Shown: one piece after another, positions 1 through 12,200 of the stretch
Numbering within the stretch: position 1 is the first letter of the stretch
Layout: every line of letters starts with the position of its first letter
Source: Limnephilus marmoratus
Lineage: Eukaryota > Arthropoda > Insecta > Trichoptera > Limnephilidae
Direction of reading: 5' to 3'
Assembly: GCA_917880885.1 (NCBI GenBank)
Contig: OU862908.1
Location: forward strand, 14,619,501-14,683,500
Length of the DNA stretch: 64,000 nucleotides
The notes under the pieces: model-generated
Seen by the model: only the letters and a program-made list of their open reading frames with translations
Told to the model about the DNA's origin: nothing
The model's database searches: none
Made by a program: the position numbers and the translations under genes

Positions 1-72
1 CCAAAAATAGCATTATGGAATATGATTATTTTAGGTCTTTAGCGCTTGGTTTGATTTAGGACTAGAATGAAG

Positions 73-944
73 TAGGCTTGTTGAAAAAGTATCGATGTAT
101 CGGTGAATCGATATTTTTAATTCAATACATCGATATTTTTAACCGATATATTTTGATCCGATAAATCGATATATCGATACAAAATATCCAATATCGAAAA
201 TTGTATTAAAAACGATATTTTTTATTTATGTTAGTAAAGTCATTAGAATCCAAAACCGTACAGGAACGAACGGAAAAAGTAACTGTATTGGGTCATGACA
301 TCTGGCGGTTGAAATTTTAACTGTTAATAGCTTACAAATCTATTGTCTTTGCATTAGTATTTGTGATCACTAATACTATCTCATATGTGTTGGTACATAC
401 CATGTACATACACATATTTTTCGCCATTTTTTTCTAATCCACTCCTATGTGTTGGTTCCCAATTGTCTATGAGTATTGACTATACCTTGTTCCAAACATG
501 AAGTCCTTTTTGACAGATTAATACGCCAATGGAATGTTACTGAGACGCATACAAACTTTTTGACAGATTAATACGCCAATGGAATGTTACTGAGACGCAT
601 ACAAACTTTGTATGTGTCTCAGTTTACATATAAGTTAGAAGACAGCTTTTAAGAATTGATATGTAATTATTACCTAATAAAAATGAATACTAATAAAATA
701 CCTTCATTTTTATTGAGATTTTTTTTACATTAAAATAATGCACATAGTGTATAAAAATTATCTACTATTGATAATATTGAGCTGAATACACTATTATTTT
801 AAAAAAGAAAAATCTTTTGAAAATTTTACCGATATATCGATACTTCGATATTTTTTCCTCGATATATCGACGTATATTTTAGATATTTTAATAAATATCG
901 ATACATCGATATATCGATATTTTTTATTACTTTCGACATCCCTA
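73..944. mobile_element. hAT-like non-autonomous DNA transposon (872 bp)
   Basis: Flanked by an 8-bp direct repeat GAATGAAG (65-72 and 945-952). Ends are imperfect inverted repeats, TAGGCTTGTTGAAA at the left against TAGGGATGTCGAAA as the reverse complement of the right. Both subterminal zones are dense in TATCGATA-type motifs, and no transposase ORF is present. The 8-bp duplication and TAGG ends suit the hAT superfamily. An internal exact 50-bp tandem duplication lies at 506-609. Confidence 0.8.
506..609. repeat. exact 50-bp tandem duplication
   Basis: The block 506-555 is repeated without change at 556-605, and the match runs on to 609. It lies inside the hAT-like element. Perfect identity suggests a recent event or a collapsed-repeat artefact. 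Confidence 0.95.
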
Positions 945-1379
945 GAATGAAGGAAGGTGGTTAAAGGGTTAAATGCCGTCATTCGACCACCTGCGCTTAT
1001 CGTTGTGTTGGATTGGGGGAGGGGGAGGAGATGGAGAAGGGGTGACCTCTTGGCCCGGAGTTCCAAAGGACCCGGCCGATAGGACCAACACCCAACACGT
1101 CTAGAATTCCTGACGCGATCGCTTATGTCGATTTAATAGTTGTAAATTTATATTAATTTCTATCATGTCTCAACTAAAAAAGCAAAATACTAGCAAATGG
1201 AGAGCTTTGTTGTCTTCAAATTTGCATAGCTTTTTCTGTTTAGAATGCTTAGCTCAATGCGAACACATTCTGCTTTGAAATTTGAATTTATTCGCCCCAA
1301 AATAACTCCAGATATTGTTTGATTTATTTTTTCAATCTCGGTATAACTGTTTTTGGCGTGGTAGGGGGTTGATTAATTT
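945..1379. other. no recognised feature
   Basis: Non-repetitive-looking AT-rich DNA with a purine-rich G/A patch around 1010-1045. Nothing can be assigned. Confidence 0.4.
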
Positions 1380-1703
1380 GGGTTATTTTACAATTAATTC
1401 ATTACAAATAATATGAAGTATATTTGCGACACGTTCCAGCGTGGAAGATACTCTCAGTATTATCCTGGTGTACCTGGTGCAAGACCACCGTTTAGAATTG
1501 AAACGTTACTTGAAATGGCTCTAGCCGTGTTTGGTGACCACATCTGAATAGACAGGTACTTCCCCACCTTCCTCTTCCCCATCGCCTTCCCCTCCCCACT
1601 GTCTTAAGTTTCACAACATACCCCAATTGGGGATGCCGTAGTCTCACTGATTCTAGACGGGAGCAGCTGGGACTCTTGTGAGGTAATCATATAAAAAAAT
1701 AGC
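1380..1703 (+). mobile_element. SINE-A copy, 5' truncated (tRNA-like head missing)
   Basis: Matches the body shared with 54297-54704: the TTATTTTACAATTAATTCATT link, TTTGCGACACGTTCCAG, the GACCACCGTTTAGAATTGAAA block, the C/T-rich middle, CCCCAATTGGGGATGCC, and the GGGAGCAGCTGGGACTCTTG tail followed by A-rich sequence. Confidence 0.85.
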
Positions 1704-2285
1704 TCGGATGAAACCTTGTACATAAGAAGCTAATAGAAACCTAACTAATGAAGGAGAAAGGTTATATGTTAAAAAAATAGGACACGTTAAATTAATTTAC
1801 ATGCGTTTTATCGTCAAATAAAATGGTTCATCTTGAGAGTATGTAGGTTGAACGGTATTTATATCTATTGTACATTAGACTATTTGTTAGATTTTATGCG
1901 TGATTGACGTTAACAGTGTAATACAACATTCGCTGTTGCTTGGGCCGTGGTTTGCGGTCCCTGATTGGTCACATTTAAATAATTGGCGTTGTCGGATGAT
2001 GGTGTATGATCGTGGATGGACGGCTGGCTGGATGGATGGCTGCATAGCGGTTCGGATATCCTGCCATGGGAGACCATTCAATCAAATTGCAGACTCTCCC
2101 CTGCACTTACTGACCTAAACTGTACTGTTAGAGACCCGGTGGGTACTTGCGCGAGTAGAGTGCGCAACGAGTCCCGATTAATGGCTAATTTATGCTAATA
2201 TCCATGTTGTATTGTATTACATGTTGTAGCAGTTATACGCGCTGTGGCACAACGCGATCTAATCTGTGCTGATTTTGATTGCTGA
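1704..2285. other. no recognised gene; moderately GC-rich patch 1910-2200
   Basis: Short overlapping open frames on both strands match no known protein. There is a CTGGATGGATGG-type simple repeat near 2030. Confidence 0.4.
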
Positions 2286-3015
2286 TATTTTTTTTTTTTT
2301 TTTTTTTTTTTATTAGTAATAGAAGGTACATAAATTACAAATAAATTTTAAACAGTAATTAATTACATAGTAGAATATTTGATGTACCCCCATAATTAAG
2401 CAAGGCTTGTGTGTATGCGGGGGTGTTATTGTATTGCTTTTTTAATATCATTCAGTTTAAGTTTTCAGTATAATTTTTTAGGTGAGTTTTAAAACTTTTT
2501 ATATTGGTATTCATGTTTCTAATTTTTTCTGGTAATGAATTAAAAAATTTTGCTCCGAGATATTTATGACTCAATTGTCCAATTTTTTTTTTACATTTTG
2601 GAGTGGGAAGTATTGATGTTTGTCTAAGACTTCTGTTATTTTTAAAGGGTGCAACTTGATTTTTAATATTATCTTTATAAATTTGTAATGTTGCATGATA
2701 AAAGTATAATGCACTTAATTTTCTGACCTTAAATTGTTTGAATAAAAGTTCTGACGAATATGAGTAGGGTTTTTTTTAAATTGTTTTTATTATTAGTTTT
2801 TGTGATATGTAAATTGTTTGTGTTTGATTTTTATATGTACCGCCCCATCCTATAATGCCGTATTGTATAATTGATTGACAGAAAGCGAAGTATGTGGTTC
2901 TAAGTAACTTTTCGTTTAAAATATCTCTTAAACATCTAAATATATATGTTAGTTTCCTTATTCTGTTGTTCAGAATATTTATGTGTGGAGACCATTTTAA
3001 ACGCTGGTCTATTAT
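2286..3015 (-). mobile_element. non-LTR retrotransposon (LINE) ORF2 3' fragment
   Basis: On the minus strand, conceptual translation gives the C-terminal part of a reverse-transcriptase polyprotein, with recognisable pieces QSIIQYGIIGWGGTYKN and LGAKFFNSLPEKIRN. Stops and frame breaks interrupt it. The element ends in a poly(T) run at 2288-2310 (poly(A) on its own strand), typical of a 5'-truncated LINE insertion. Jockey/CR1-like by character; the clade is not certain. Confidence 0.8.
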
Positions 3016-3535
3016 AATATATTACAGGATCTTTTTAAATGATAAATAAAAATACAGCCGAAAAATCGCAACTTTTTGCAGCCAGTGAAACTTTAAAATA
3101 AGATATCTCCAATTTGGAGAAAGTATTGGACAGAATTGATGTGAAGCATGTAACTATCAATATACATAGCTAGACACTTCGTCTGTTTTTGGTTCCTTCG
3201 CCTATCGGAGGTTGGCTTTCATCATTATTATCTGGATTATATATTGGTTAATCTTGTGTTCGTCATGATTAGATATCGAATTAAAGGCACTATCAACACC
3301 AAAATATGTGTATAAATTGTAAAATAAAAAAAATTTTGAAACCGGTTTCCTGGATTTAAAAAAATCATTTGGAGGGAGAGGGGAGTGATTAGCAAAAGTG
3401 TGGAGGAAAATAACATGTTCCTTCAAATATATTTAATTTCTCTCTTTTTTTATCAATTTTTTCCCATTCCTAATAAAAATCTAGTTCATAAGAAAAAAAA
3501 GTAGTTCGTACCACTTGCTCCATTTAATATTGAAA
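3016..3535. other. no recognised feature
   Basis: AT-rich DNA with no convincing ORF or named repeat. Confidence 0.4.
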
Positions 3536-3539
3536 GGCA

Positions 3540-3685
3540 AGATAGAGATTACTAGAGTGGACCGACATTAGAAGTGTGGAGGAGCTATTCCGGGTAGCGC
3601 AAGACAGAGAGACATTTTCAAGAGTGATCGCCAACGTCGGGGGGACCTGATACGGCACACAAAGAAGAAGAAGATAAGAAAAAAA
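3540..3685 (+). mobile_element. LINE 3' terminal fragment (family shared with 38895-39165)
   Basis: The plus strand reads as a LINE C-terminal tail (RVDRH-like start, then VEELFRVAQDRETFSRVIAN and VGGT stop), followed by an AAGAAGAAGAAG tail. The same sequence is found inverted at about 38895-39165, where CCCCCCGACGTTGGCGATCA and CGGAATAGTTCCTCCACACT are its reverse complement. Confidence 0.75.
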
Positions 3686-3835
3686 CAAGAATTTCAACCA
3701 AATCTAATTTGAGCAGGACAATTTTATGGCACAAACGGGCAAATATAAACAAATAAGACGGAAAAGGCTATAATATGAAATAACGATAAAAAAGGCTTAA
3801 ATATTCAATAATTACCAAAAAGCCTAAAATATTAT

Positions 3836-4195
3836 TAAGAGTCCCAACTGCTCCCGTCTGAAGCCAGTGAGAATATGGCTTCCCCAATAAGGGTGTGTTG
3901 TGGGGCTGAAGGTAGTGGGGAGGGGAAGGAGATGAGGAAGAGGAACGTGGGGAAGTACCTGGCTCTTCAGATCTAGTCACCAGACATAGCTATTTCAAGC
4001 AACTTTTCAATTATGAATGGTGGCATTACACCGGGGCTATACTGATAGCATCTTCCATTCTGGAACGCGCTGCAAATATGCTGCAAATATGCTGTATATT
4101 ATTTTTTATGAAAAACACATCAATCAAATAAAATTTACTTGCACACGTCGATTCGAAACCTACTACGGATTGCTAGAGCTTTACCCCTCCAAAGG
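3836..4195 (-). mobile_element. SINE-A copy, near full length
   Basis: Reverse complement of the SINE-A body, from AAGAGTCCCAACTGCTCCCG at the left through the GACCACC block to a decayed tRNA-like head near 4140-4195 (GTCGATTCGAAACC resembles an inverted B box). Confidence 0.85.
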
Positions 4196-6249
4196 TAAGG
4201 CTCAGTATTACAATGAGGTTTATTAGATTAATAAGTTATGTCTTAACAAATTGAGTTTTTAAAACTATATTTAATATTGCAATACAATTGTAGTCTAATT
4301 TAGACTACAATTGTAGCCATATTACCTACCTGAAAAATCGGCAATTCAAATATTTCGATTGCATCATGCAGCTAGAAAAATGTTGTCTAGATCTAAAGCA
4401 AAGGAAACTGAACATTTTTGTTTCTGTTTGTGTTCAAGAACCCTTAATTTTAAAAGGACGAATATCATAAAACAGGACAAAACCTTTTTTTGTACCAGCA
4501 ACATCAATGTCGCATTCCTTCCTCATTGTCTGATATTAACAAGTATTCCAAAAATACTACATTAGTCTATTAATTACCGTTCTTCGTGTTCAGAGATTTC
4601 ATTATAATGAAATGAAAACCGGTTTCGTAATAAAGGCATATCATCATTCCTCCTCGTAGCGCGTGCTGTGATTAACCGGTCTCCAACACTTTAAGATAAC
4701 TAAATAATTTCACTAAAACTAATAAGTTTTGTCCCCTCGGGCATGAGCGAAATAACTAATCTATCACTTTACAGTTTACGTTATTTAGACTAGCATTATA
4801 AACTACAAAGCCCGTAGGTATTAATGACCAATGGATAGTATATAATAAAGTATAGGTATTATATTATATTCCGTACTTAAAATCAGGCCACAAAACGCTT
4901 GGCGTAATTCGGTCAATAGATGTTAAAAACACGATTGCAAAAATATTTGGTTCTGAAGGTGATCTACCTGTTCCGAATACAGATTTCACATTTTGTTCTG
5001 TGATTTTGGCCTAGGTAGGTTTTTCAAGATTTGTTATTTGTTATTTTTAATATTTTTTAAGGTTGCAAAATGACTCGTGCCCATTATTTCTTATATATCC
5101 CCCTTTCCGACTAACTTTATAGACACCTAATTAAAACATTAGATAACACTGTTCATTGACTATGTTCGTTGACTGGGCGTAGCGAAGTCCTGTTTTAATT
5201 CAACAGTTTTGCATTTCGTCTGTCTGTATGTTCCGTTTCCGGTTCAGGAAGGTAACCGTTTTGATGGTTCCGTGAAGATACTTTATGGCACCTAACTTCC
5301 TGCAGAAAGTTTTAAAATGAATTGTCATTGAAAACGTTTCTTTGGACAAATTGCATAATTTCTTATTTGAAACTAAAAAAAATCTTACGTAAGATATTTA
5401 AGGTAAATAATTGTGTAGGTAGGTATTAATGTACCTACTTACACATCTTATTATTACCGTGAAAACATTACGATAGAAAATCAGAGAGAATTTTTTGGAC
5501 GCGAGGTCTACCGTTCTTAGAAATATCTACTAGTGAGAAAAACGGTAATAAGGGTAAAGTTTCGTACTAAAGACAACGTTCGTATTGTTTACTGTGAGCG
5601 GTTGTTTTCTGTCGTGTTTTAGAAATATTTTCTCACTCTGTACCTACAAAAATGATAACACATTTTATTCTTCTACTATATCCGCTACTACCCTAAAATT
5701 TTAACCAAGATCGTAAATTTCGTTTTTACCTTTTCTCAACTCAATGTTAATGTCTATTAATTTTATTTTACCGAGATGTTTTCACAAATCTGAATCATTA
5801 TTTCATGAAACGAATACTCCAATAATTATACCCCGATATTATATATAATTACCGCTCGCATGTGTGCATATCAATTACATTAGAAATGAATAATAATGCC
5901 TTCAATTCTCACGTGCATCTTCTCACACATCACTCCACACCGAAACAGAAGCGGCCATATTATAATTTAACCTTTAAATAATAAAAGGCAATTTTCCACC
6001 ATCATCTAACCCTATCAATAATGAACTCGATTCACACATTCAGTAATGCGGCGATTATCTCCATCATGGAGCTAGAGCGGTTATGGATATGGTCAGCCAA
6101 GACCCATTAACTGCCAACCCGCTTGGGTGCCTAGTATCCATTTGATCAGTATTCTACAATCTAAATGGCATTCAGGTTTTTATTCGGAACCTTCTTCTAC
6201 ATCCAAATACGAATGATTTTGTACAGATAGCTGAATTTTATAGGTCACC
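4196..6249. other. intergenic, no gene recognised
   Basis: AT-rich. A segment at about 5150-5300 (GTCCTGTTTTAATTCAACAG and a GGTTCCGGTTCA-like string) resembles one at about 26500-26600, so both may be copies of an old repeat. Nothing else is assignable. Confidence 0.4.
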
Positions 6250-6750
6250 CTAGTTCCTTGTCATAATATACAACTTTAATTTACATTCTGAAAATCACTA
6301 GTCCACAATGAAGTGCTGGTACCAATCTTGATGTACGGCAGTGAGGCATGTAGAGGATAGATGAAAGTAAACTAAATGCTGTGGAAACAAGATACCTGAG
6401 GGGTGTGAAAGGTAAAATCGTATCAGAAATGTGGAGATTCGCAAAGAATGCAAAACTGGCGTAGGCATAATGAGTAAGATTAAGAAATGGACAATTAGAT
6501 GGTTTGGGCACATAGAGAATATATATAGTAGAAGAAGTCGGGGACGTTCAAGAAAATCATAATCAATTGCACCAAATACTTGATTCGGGTCATGTCAAGA
6601 GTCAACAGAAGGGTGTGTATGAGAGAATAACAGAAGGGTATGTATGAGACGATCCACAAATTTGAAGCAAGGAGTTTATGCCAAAACCGAGTCGTTTACG
6701 GCACATCCTCTCTGTTTACCCCTGGGGAAACAGTGGGATGGTTAGTCAGT
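6250..6750 (+). mobile_element. decayed LINE C-terminal fragment (same family as 57080-57850)
   Basis: Plus-strand remnants in shifting frames: VLVPILMYGSEAC, then MSKIKKWTIRWFGHIENI, then SRRSRGRSRKS. They match the intact-looking copy near 57.3-57.8 kb, down to the GGGAAACAGTGGGATGGTTA end. Many frameshifts; a dead 5'-truncated copy. Confidence 0.82.
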
Positions 6751-7985
6751 TAGTTATGTAATGTCATGAACATTAAATTTGGATATGACGCGTTTACTGG
6801 CTTTACCAGAGATTTAAAACAGTTTTTCGTACATTCCAAACTATATCTATTGTATAAAATTTGGAACAAACAATTTGATGTCAATACTTGTCTTGTGCTT
6901 ATTACTTACGCAGATAGTTTAAAGTTTCATAATAGCAACGGAGATGGCAATGAGAGCTTAAAATGGTAGGTTGGTTCACGTAGAAATTTCAGACAGAAAG
7001 ACTTGTGCAAATGAGTTTGTTGCTTACGTATGCAAATCTTCATTAGTTATAGTTTTTGTTACACAATTCTTCGTGATTTTGCATTCATATTATACCTGTA
7101 GTGTTCATCCGGTGGTGTTATATAATAATAATTTAAGGTTTTAGTGGTAAGTTGACGTAGGGTTAGGTGGACCTGGAGAGGTGGACATGCCGGGAGCCGC
7201 CACATTAAACAAACCCATTATATTTTACGACGGCTGTAAAATGTGAAATACGAATTTCACAATGACAAAGACCTCTATTTTCGGGAAAAGATTTCAGAAA
7301 TCGTAAAACGGAAGATCCCAGAAAGAAACAAGTGAAACCCACATTGAATGGACAGAGTTGTGCAGAAGAATATCTCCAGATTTCAAATTGATTGATTTTT
7401 TCTTAAATTTCAACAAGTTGGTACCTGTGCCTTGTTATTTTATGCAATTTGCTTAAAAATAAATTGGAGTAGTTTTACAAATGTACCGGTGAGCTATTTT
7501 TATTAACTCGCATATTTTATGTGTTATTACCGTGTCGCGCAATAATTTGTTCTATTTGGTATTTGTTTTAAAGCGTTCCATACAAGTGCAGTATAACTAA
7601 TGGCTCGGAACATAGAGCGATAGCTAGGTACGGTGTAAAGAGAGAAGTGGTACAATTAGACCTTCGGTACCTACTGAGTGCTGAGAGAAAACTGGGTCAG
7701 GAACTATTTCCTAAGTCAACATAAAAGTTTTGGTAGTCCTTATGCAACAATTATAAAATATTTACTCATGGAACTTTTTGTAAAAGTTTTTAAATGTCTG
7801 AAAAGTTTTTAAATGTAGAGTTGGAGTAATTCTTTCTTTCTTCTTTGAATGTAAAGATATTTGCGATTAATGTGTTGCATTTTAGTGTTATAGTAAATAA
7901 ATCAAATTAAATCACAAACACTCGGTGGTAATAAAATTTTGATAATTTATACAGCGCCACAAAATTACCAAAAAATAGCTATTTT
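6751..7985. other. intergenic, no gene recognised
   Basis: AT-rich, with short ORFs only and no recognisable similarity. Confidence 0.4.
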
Positions 7986-8059
7986 TAAAATAATAATGTA
8001 ACTTATATATTGAACGCATACATCTTGATAGTGAACTCCTGACATAAACCCTTTTAATT

Positions 8060-8637
8060 TTTCATGCGAGAAAATCAGATAAATTGTGTTTTTTTTGTTG
8101 CTCCACATTTGGACTACTGCTCTACAATGTTATATTTGGCCAATGAAGGAAGTTTGAACAAACTAGAAGTTATACAAAACAAAGCTATGAGATGTATACT
8201 GGGAAAAGGCAAATACGCAAGGATTGATCAAATGAGAGAGGAGCTAAATTGGATTCCAATAAAAAAGAGACTACTATTTAACGTGTTAATTTTTGTGCAT
8301 AAAATTATGAAAAACCAAATGCCAAAATATTTTAAGGATGAAATTGTTTTTAATAGAGACATTCATAATTACGAAACAAGAAATGTAAACAGAGTTCGAT
8401 TGCCACAAATGAAGAAATCAAAATCACAGAACAGCCTAATGTACAGAGGACTAAAGATGTATGATGAAATGCCTGAAAGTATGAAGAATGAAGAAAGAAT
8501 GAACGTATTTAAAAAGAAATGTTATGCTTACTGTAAAAATATTTAAATTTATCAAATGAAATGTTACATTGTGCTTATTAGTTTATATGCATGTAGTATA
8601 AACTAACTCAATAATTAATAAAAAAAAAAAAAAAAAA
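8060..8637 (+). mobile_element. 5'-truncated LINE, ORF2 C-terminus with poly(A) tail
   Basis: A 160-aa open frame (8064-8546) gives the region after the reverse-transcriptase core of a Jockey/CR1-like LINE: APHLDYCSTMLYLAN, KLEVIQNKAMRCILGKGKYA, IDQMREELNWIPIKKRLLF, NSLMYRGLKMYDEMPESMKN, stop at 8544. An A-rich tail ends near 8637. The frame is uninterrupted, so this is a relatively young insertion. It shares motif order with 37446-38058 (minus), but the two differ widely in sequence. It sits about 600 bp upstream of the predicted gsb start. Confidence 0.88.
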
Positions 8638-8989
8638 TGTATTCTTCAGGTAGACTTAAAATTAACCAATCGATTCGATTTGTAGAAATAAATGGTCGTC
8701 CGACCTCGATCTCCCCGCAATGATTTAATAACAATAAAGATAAGTTTAATATGAAAATTAATGCGAACATAAAATCGCCTACCCATAACTTGCGTCAAAT
8801 CATATTCGCGGCAATAAATCGCTATTCGATCCGATATCTGCGAGAAAAGGAAACACGTTTAATGGCTCAACATATAAATGCGATTACAGAAATATGTACA
8901 CATCCTCATCTCGTTGAAAGTGAGGATAATTGGTGGAGTTTTTACGATGTTTGGCAGTAGAGCTTGCTAGAACTAGAGTTTATAGTGTG
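8638..8989. other. upstream of gsb, no recognised feature
   Basis: AT-rich flank between the LINE tail and the gsb 5' region; it could hold promoter sequence. A 69-aa open frame (8751-8960) matches nothing known. Confidence 0.4.
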
Positions 8990-9250
8990 CTTGCCGCAGT
9001 AACAGCTAGACTCTATATCTGGAGTGGTACTGGTTTTTGGCTATTGCATTTTGGCTACTGGCTGTTGGCTTCAGGGTTCTGGGTTCTGCAGCAGTGAGTT
9101 AATGTAGTTTTGTTTTGCATCTCTCGAGGGAGTCCTTCGCGCGGCTCTCGATCCGGTCCCGCGCCGCTACCAGTACCGGCCCTCCCCTCGCTGCCCCTGC
9201 TGGAGGGGTCTGGACTGTCCCATCTGCCGCTGCAGCTCTCCGACTCCAGG
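8990..9250 (+). promoter_or_regulatory. gsb: probable gsb 5' UTR / proximal promoter
   Basis: Transition from AT-rich DNA to a GC-rich stretch (about 9115-9250) leading into the predicted first exon. A loose TATA-like string (CTCTATATC) lies near 9013. No certain initiator or transcription start can be placed. Confidence 0.3.
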
Positions 9251-9293
9251 ATGGACTCGCAGCACTCGCAGGCTCTCTATACTTACGTTGATG
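9251..9293 (+). CDS. gsb: gsb exon 1 (start codon, 14 codons + 1 nt)
   Basis: Predicted first coding exon. ATG at 9251 follows CCAGG, and the reading frame gives [14 protein letters not shown] plus the first base of a Gly codon, then a GTGAAT donor at 9294. The one-base phase completes Gly with the GT that begins exon 2, giving ...[12 protein letters not shown], the usual entry into a Pax paired domain. The exon sits in a GC-rich island (about 9115-9270) within AT-rich DNA, as expected of a 5' exon. An open in-frame stretch extends upstream to 9110 but has no earlier ATG. Assignment is by phase, position and composition. The N-terminal residues themselves are not conserved enough to prove it. 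Confidence 0.62.
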
Positions 9294-12200
9294 GTGAATA
9301 TTCTTCTTTCATTTCTAATCTCTATTCTTTTTTTTCTTCTTTTTTCCCAAATGTAACAGTGGGATCGTATATATGATCAGAAGAATGTTTCGAGTCTGTA
9401 GGATATACGAAAGAGAAGAAGAAGGTTTGTGAAGAGCCTAACTCTTCTGCCTGATTAATAAAATAATCTTTGAAAAGTGTTCATTTTTTAATGAGAAAGA
9501 ATGCTTTACTAGTAATTAGGACCGTTCATTTTATTTATGCGATAATATGTCGACATAAATATACAGGTTAATAGGACATGTATTTTTATTTGATTTTAAA
9601 CAAACAGGTTAGGCAACATTAAATTTTGATAGGCTAAAAGGTGTACTAGGTGCTAATTAGGTTTGTTTTTGGAAGTAATATACCTACCTATTTTTCCACC
9701 CTCCGTATAAAGTCAATTAAAAGATAAAATAAGCATTCAGGCTTCAGGCAATGAAAAAAATCGGATAAAAACTTTGTATTATTTTTTTAATAATGTAGTT
9801 ACAAATTCGAGGAACATTTTTTATAGTTCACACCCCAATTCATGGGTAAAGATAATTTATCACCGCTATAAAACTGGGTAAAGAATGTAATTTACAATCT
9901 ATACTTCCCATTCACCAGGAATTGTATCCGGTCTTGACTCCTGATACAATGCTCTCAATTATCTCCCCGCGGAGGCTTTTGTTGGCTAAATCTAATTATT
10001 TAGGTCGAGCAAAGAAAGAAATATTCATGCCTTTTTCTATCGTATGCCTTGATAGCTATGCTATAAACTACACATGATTTCAACTTGTTTATAAACTAAG
10101 GATTTTTTTTTGTATTTCGTATAATGTTGCGTGTTTATTTGTTGGAGTGTCTGTTGAGTTTCTTGGAAGTTTTCTGACTAACCGTTTCACAAACCTTTCG
10201 GGAGTGCAAGTTCGGTGCTCGGGCGTGAAAAACATTTAGTAATGTGACTCTAATCGTTGGGGCGGTCGCTCGAGCGTACACATCACAAGCTTGCGGAAAT
10301 CTAGCGAGGAATCTTCCACCATATGGACACTGGGCTGAACACAACGCGGCGGGTTCCGAGTGAGTTCTGAGGCATATTATACCCATTACCCATACCGAGC
10401 GGCGTCTTTATTAACTGAAGGTAGACAGAGCGGCTCCTTCGAAGCATCGAATACCACTTTTTTCTAACATTTTTTTACGAGGGCGTCAAACCAATGGCCT
10501 GAGGTCTGGATGATCTCGCGCCGGTCCTAGCATTCCACATTAAGATTCCGACATTTTACAAAAATCAAATAAAAAATCTAATAAACTTTTCTATAAATTT
10601 AACGATCTTTTCCTTATCTTAAATGCTTTTCTAGCAACATGGACATGTTTTATCGGGTTTGCGCTATTTTACATACCGTGAAGCGGAAAACGGCGAGCAT
10701 TGTTTTCTGGTTTTCTGGCTGCAATAAAGTGAGATTGCTCGACTCTTTATCAGGACGTGACTTTTCTCTCAATCGACTTGCCGGAGCTAATGGTCGTCTC
10801 TACTTAGTTTCTAGTCTCACGGAATTAGCCGTGCTCGCTGTTAATCTAAATTACCGACTCCTTAAATTATCGCCGGTTTTTAAATTGGTCTCTACGAATA
10901 TTATAAACCTACCTACGACCCTGTACACACACTTGGAGGAGAATATGGTTTCAGTCTGTCAAAATAGCGGTAACAAAAGTAGGTACCTATTTTTACAATT
11001 TTCTAAGGATAAATTTATTACGAAAATTTTTTTTTTTATATATAAATAATTACAAATTAAGAAGCATTATATTATGTAATCACACAGCAATGATTTTTTT
11101 TCATTATATATTTATCTATCTATCTATCCATCTTCTATCTATCTATCTTCTAACTTCTAAATTCTTCTTCTATATAAATAAAAATTAATCGCTGAAATGT
11201 ATGTACGCGCATAACTTCCTAACGACTACACCAAATTAGACAATTATTTTTTTTGTGCACTTTATTGTCAGGACAAGGTTTGTATAAACATACTGGTGAG
11301 CTATGGCATTATGAAATTTGTATAAAAATTTGCAATTGGTGGCACGCGAGCTGTTTGAAAACTGAATGGACTGAGACTGAATGTATGGAACGCGGCAGGG
11401 GTGAGGGGGGAGAGGGGAAGGGGACGTGGGAGAGAAAGGGGAGGCGGTAGGGAACGGGACGAATGGGAAAGGACACGCAGGGAGAAACAATTTCTCTATT
11501 AAATGGCATAGCAACGCAAGCCGGGAACCAGCCAGCCTAAGAAATAAATGTGCTTCCTATTTAAAAAAGACATATACGATATTTCCTGCAAATGTTTCAT
11601 AAATTCAAATACCTTTCAGCCAAATATCTTCACATTGTCTATTTATATGTATTAAAATCCAAATTCTAATTGTGGTTATCTGTGATGCGCTTTTTCCACG
11701 TTCAATGAAATTGGCAATAATTCACGTTCAATGAACTCAAATTTTGTATTTAAGTGTATTTTCAAGTTGTGACTGCTTGTATTATTCAAATAACAGACAA
11801 GCGAAAAAATGACATATTATGTATTTAATATTTTATAAGAAAAATATTTAAACTGCCTTTTTAAAAATTTATTTGTTTATTTATTTGATATAATATCTTA
11901 CATTTTAAATACAATCACTGGGTGCTCACGTGTGCTGAGGCCTCCATTTTGTAAAACAAAAATTTATGGCAATATAAACATAATGCTGCATAAAAAAGTA
12001 AACTAAAATTATACTAAAAATAAATAATATTATAATTAAGGTAAAATGAATTATTTTATGATGTGTTTTATATTGGTTTTGTATGTTATAATTGAAATTA
12101 TAATAAACCGTGATTTTTCATGGGCCAATAAACACGGTTCAATTCACTTATAATGTGTCACTTAATATACACCTGCAAAATTAATATTTTAAAAAAACAT

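Noticed and set aside
8064..8546. Host gene from the 160-codon open frame
   Set aside because: Reads as a LINE polyprotein C-terminus followed by an A-rich tail.
9110..9250. N-terminal extension of gsb
   Set aside because: In frame and open but without an ATG; treated as 5' UTR.
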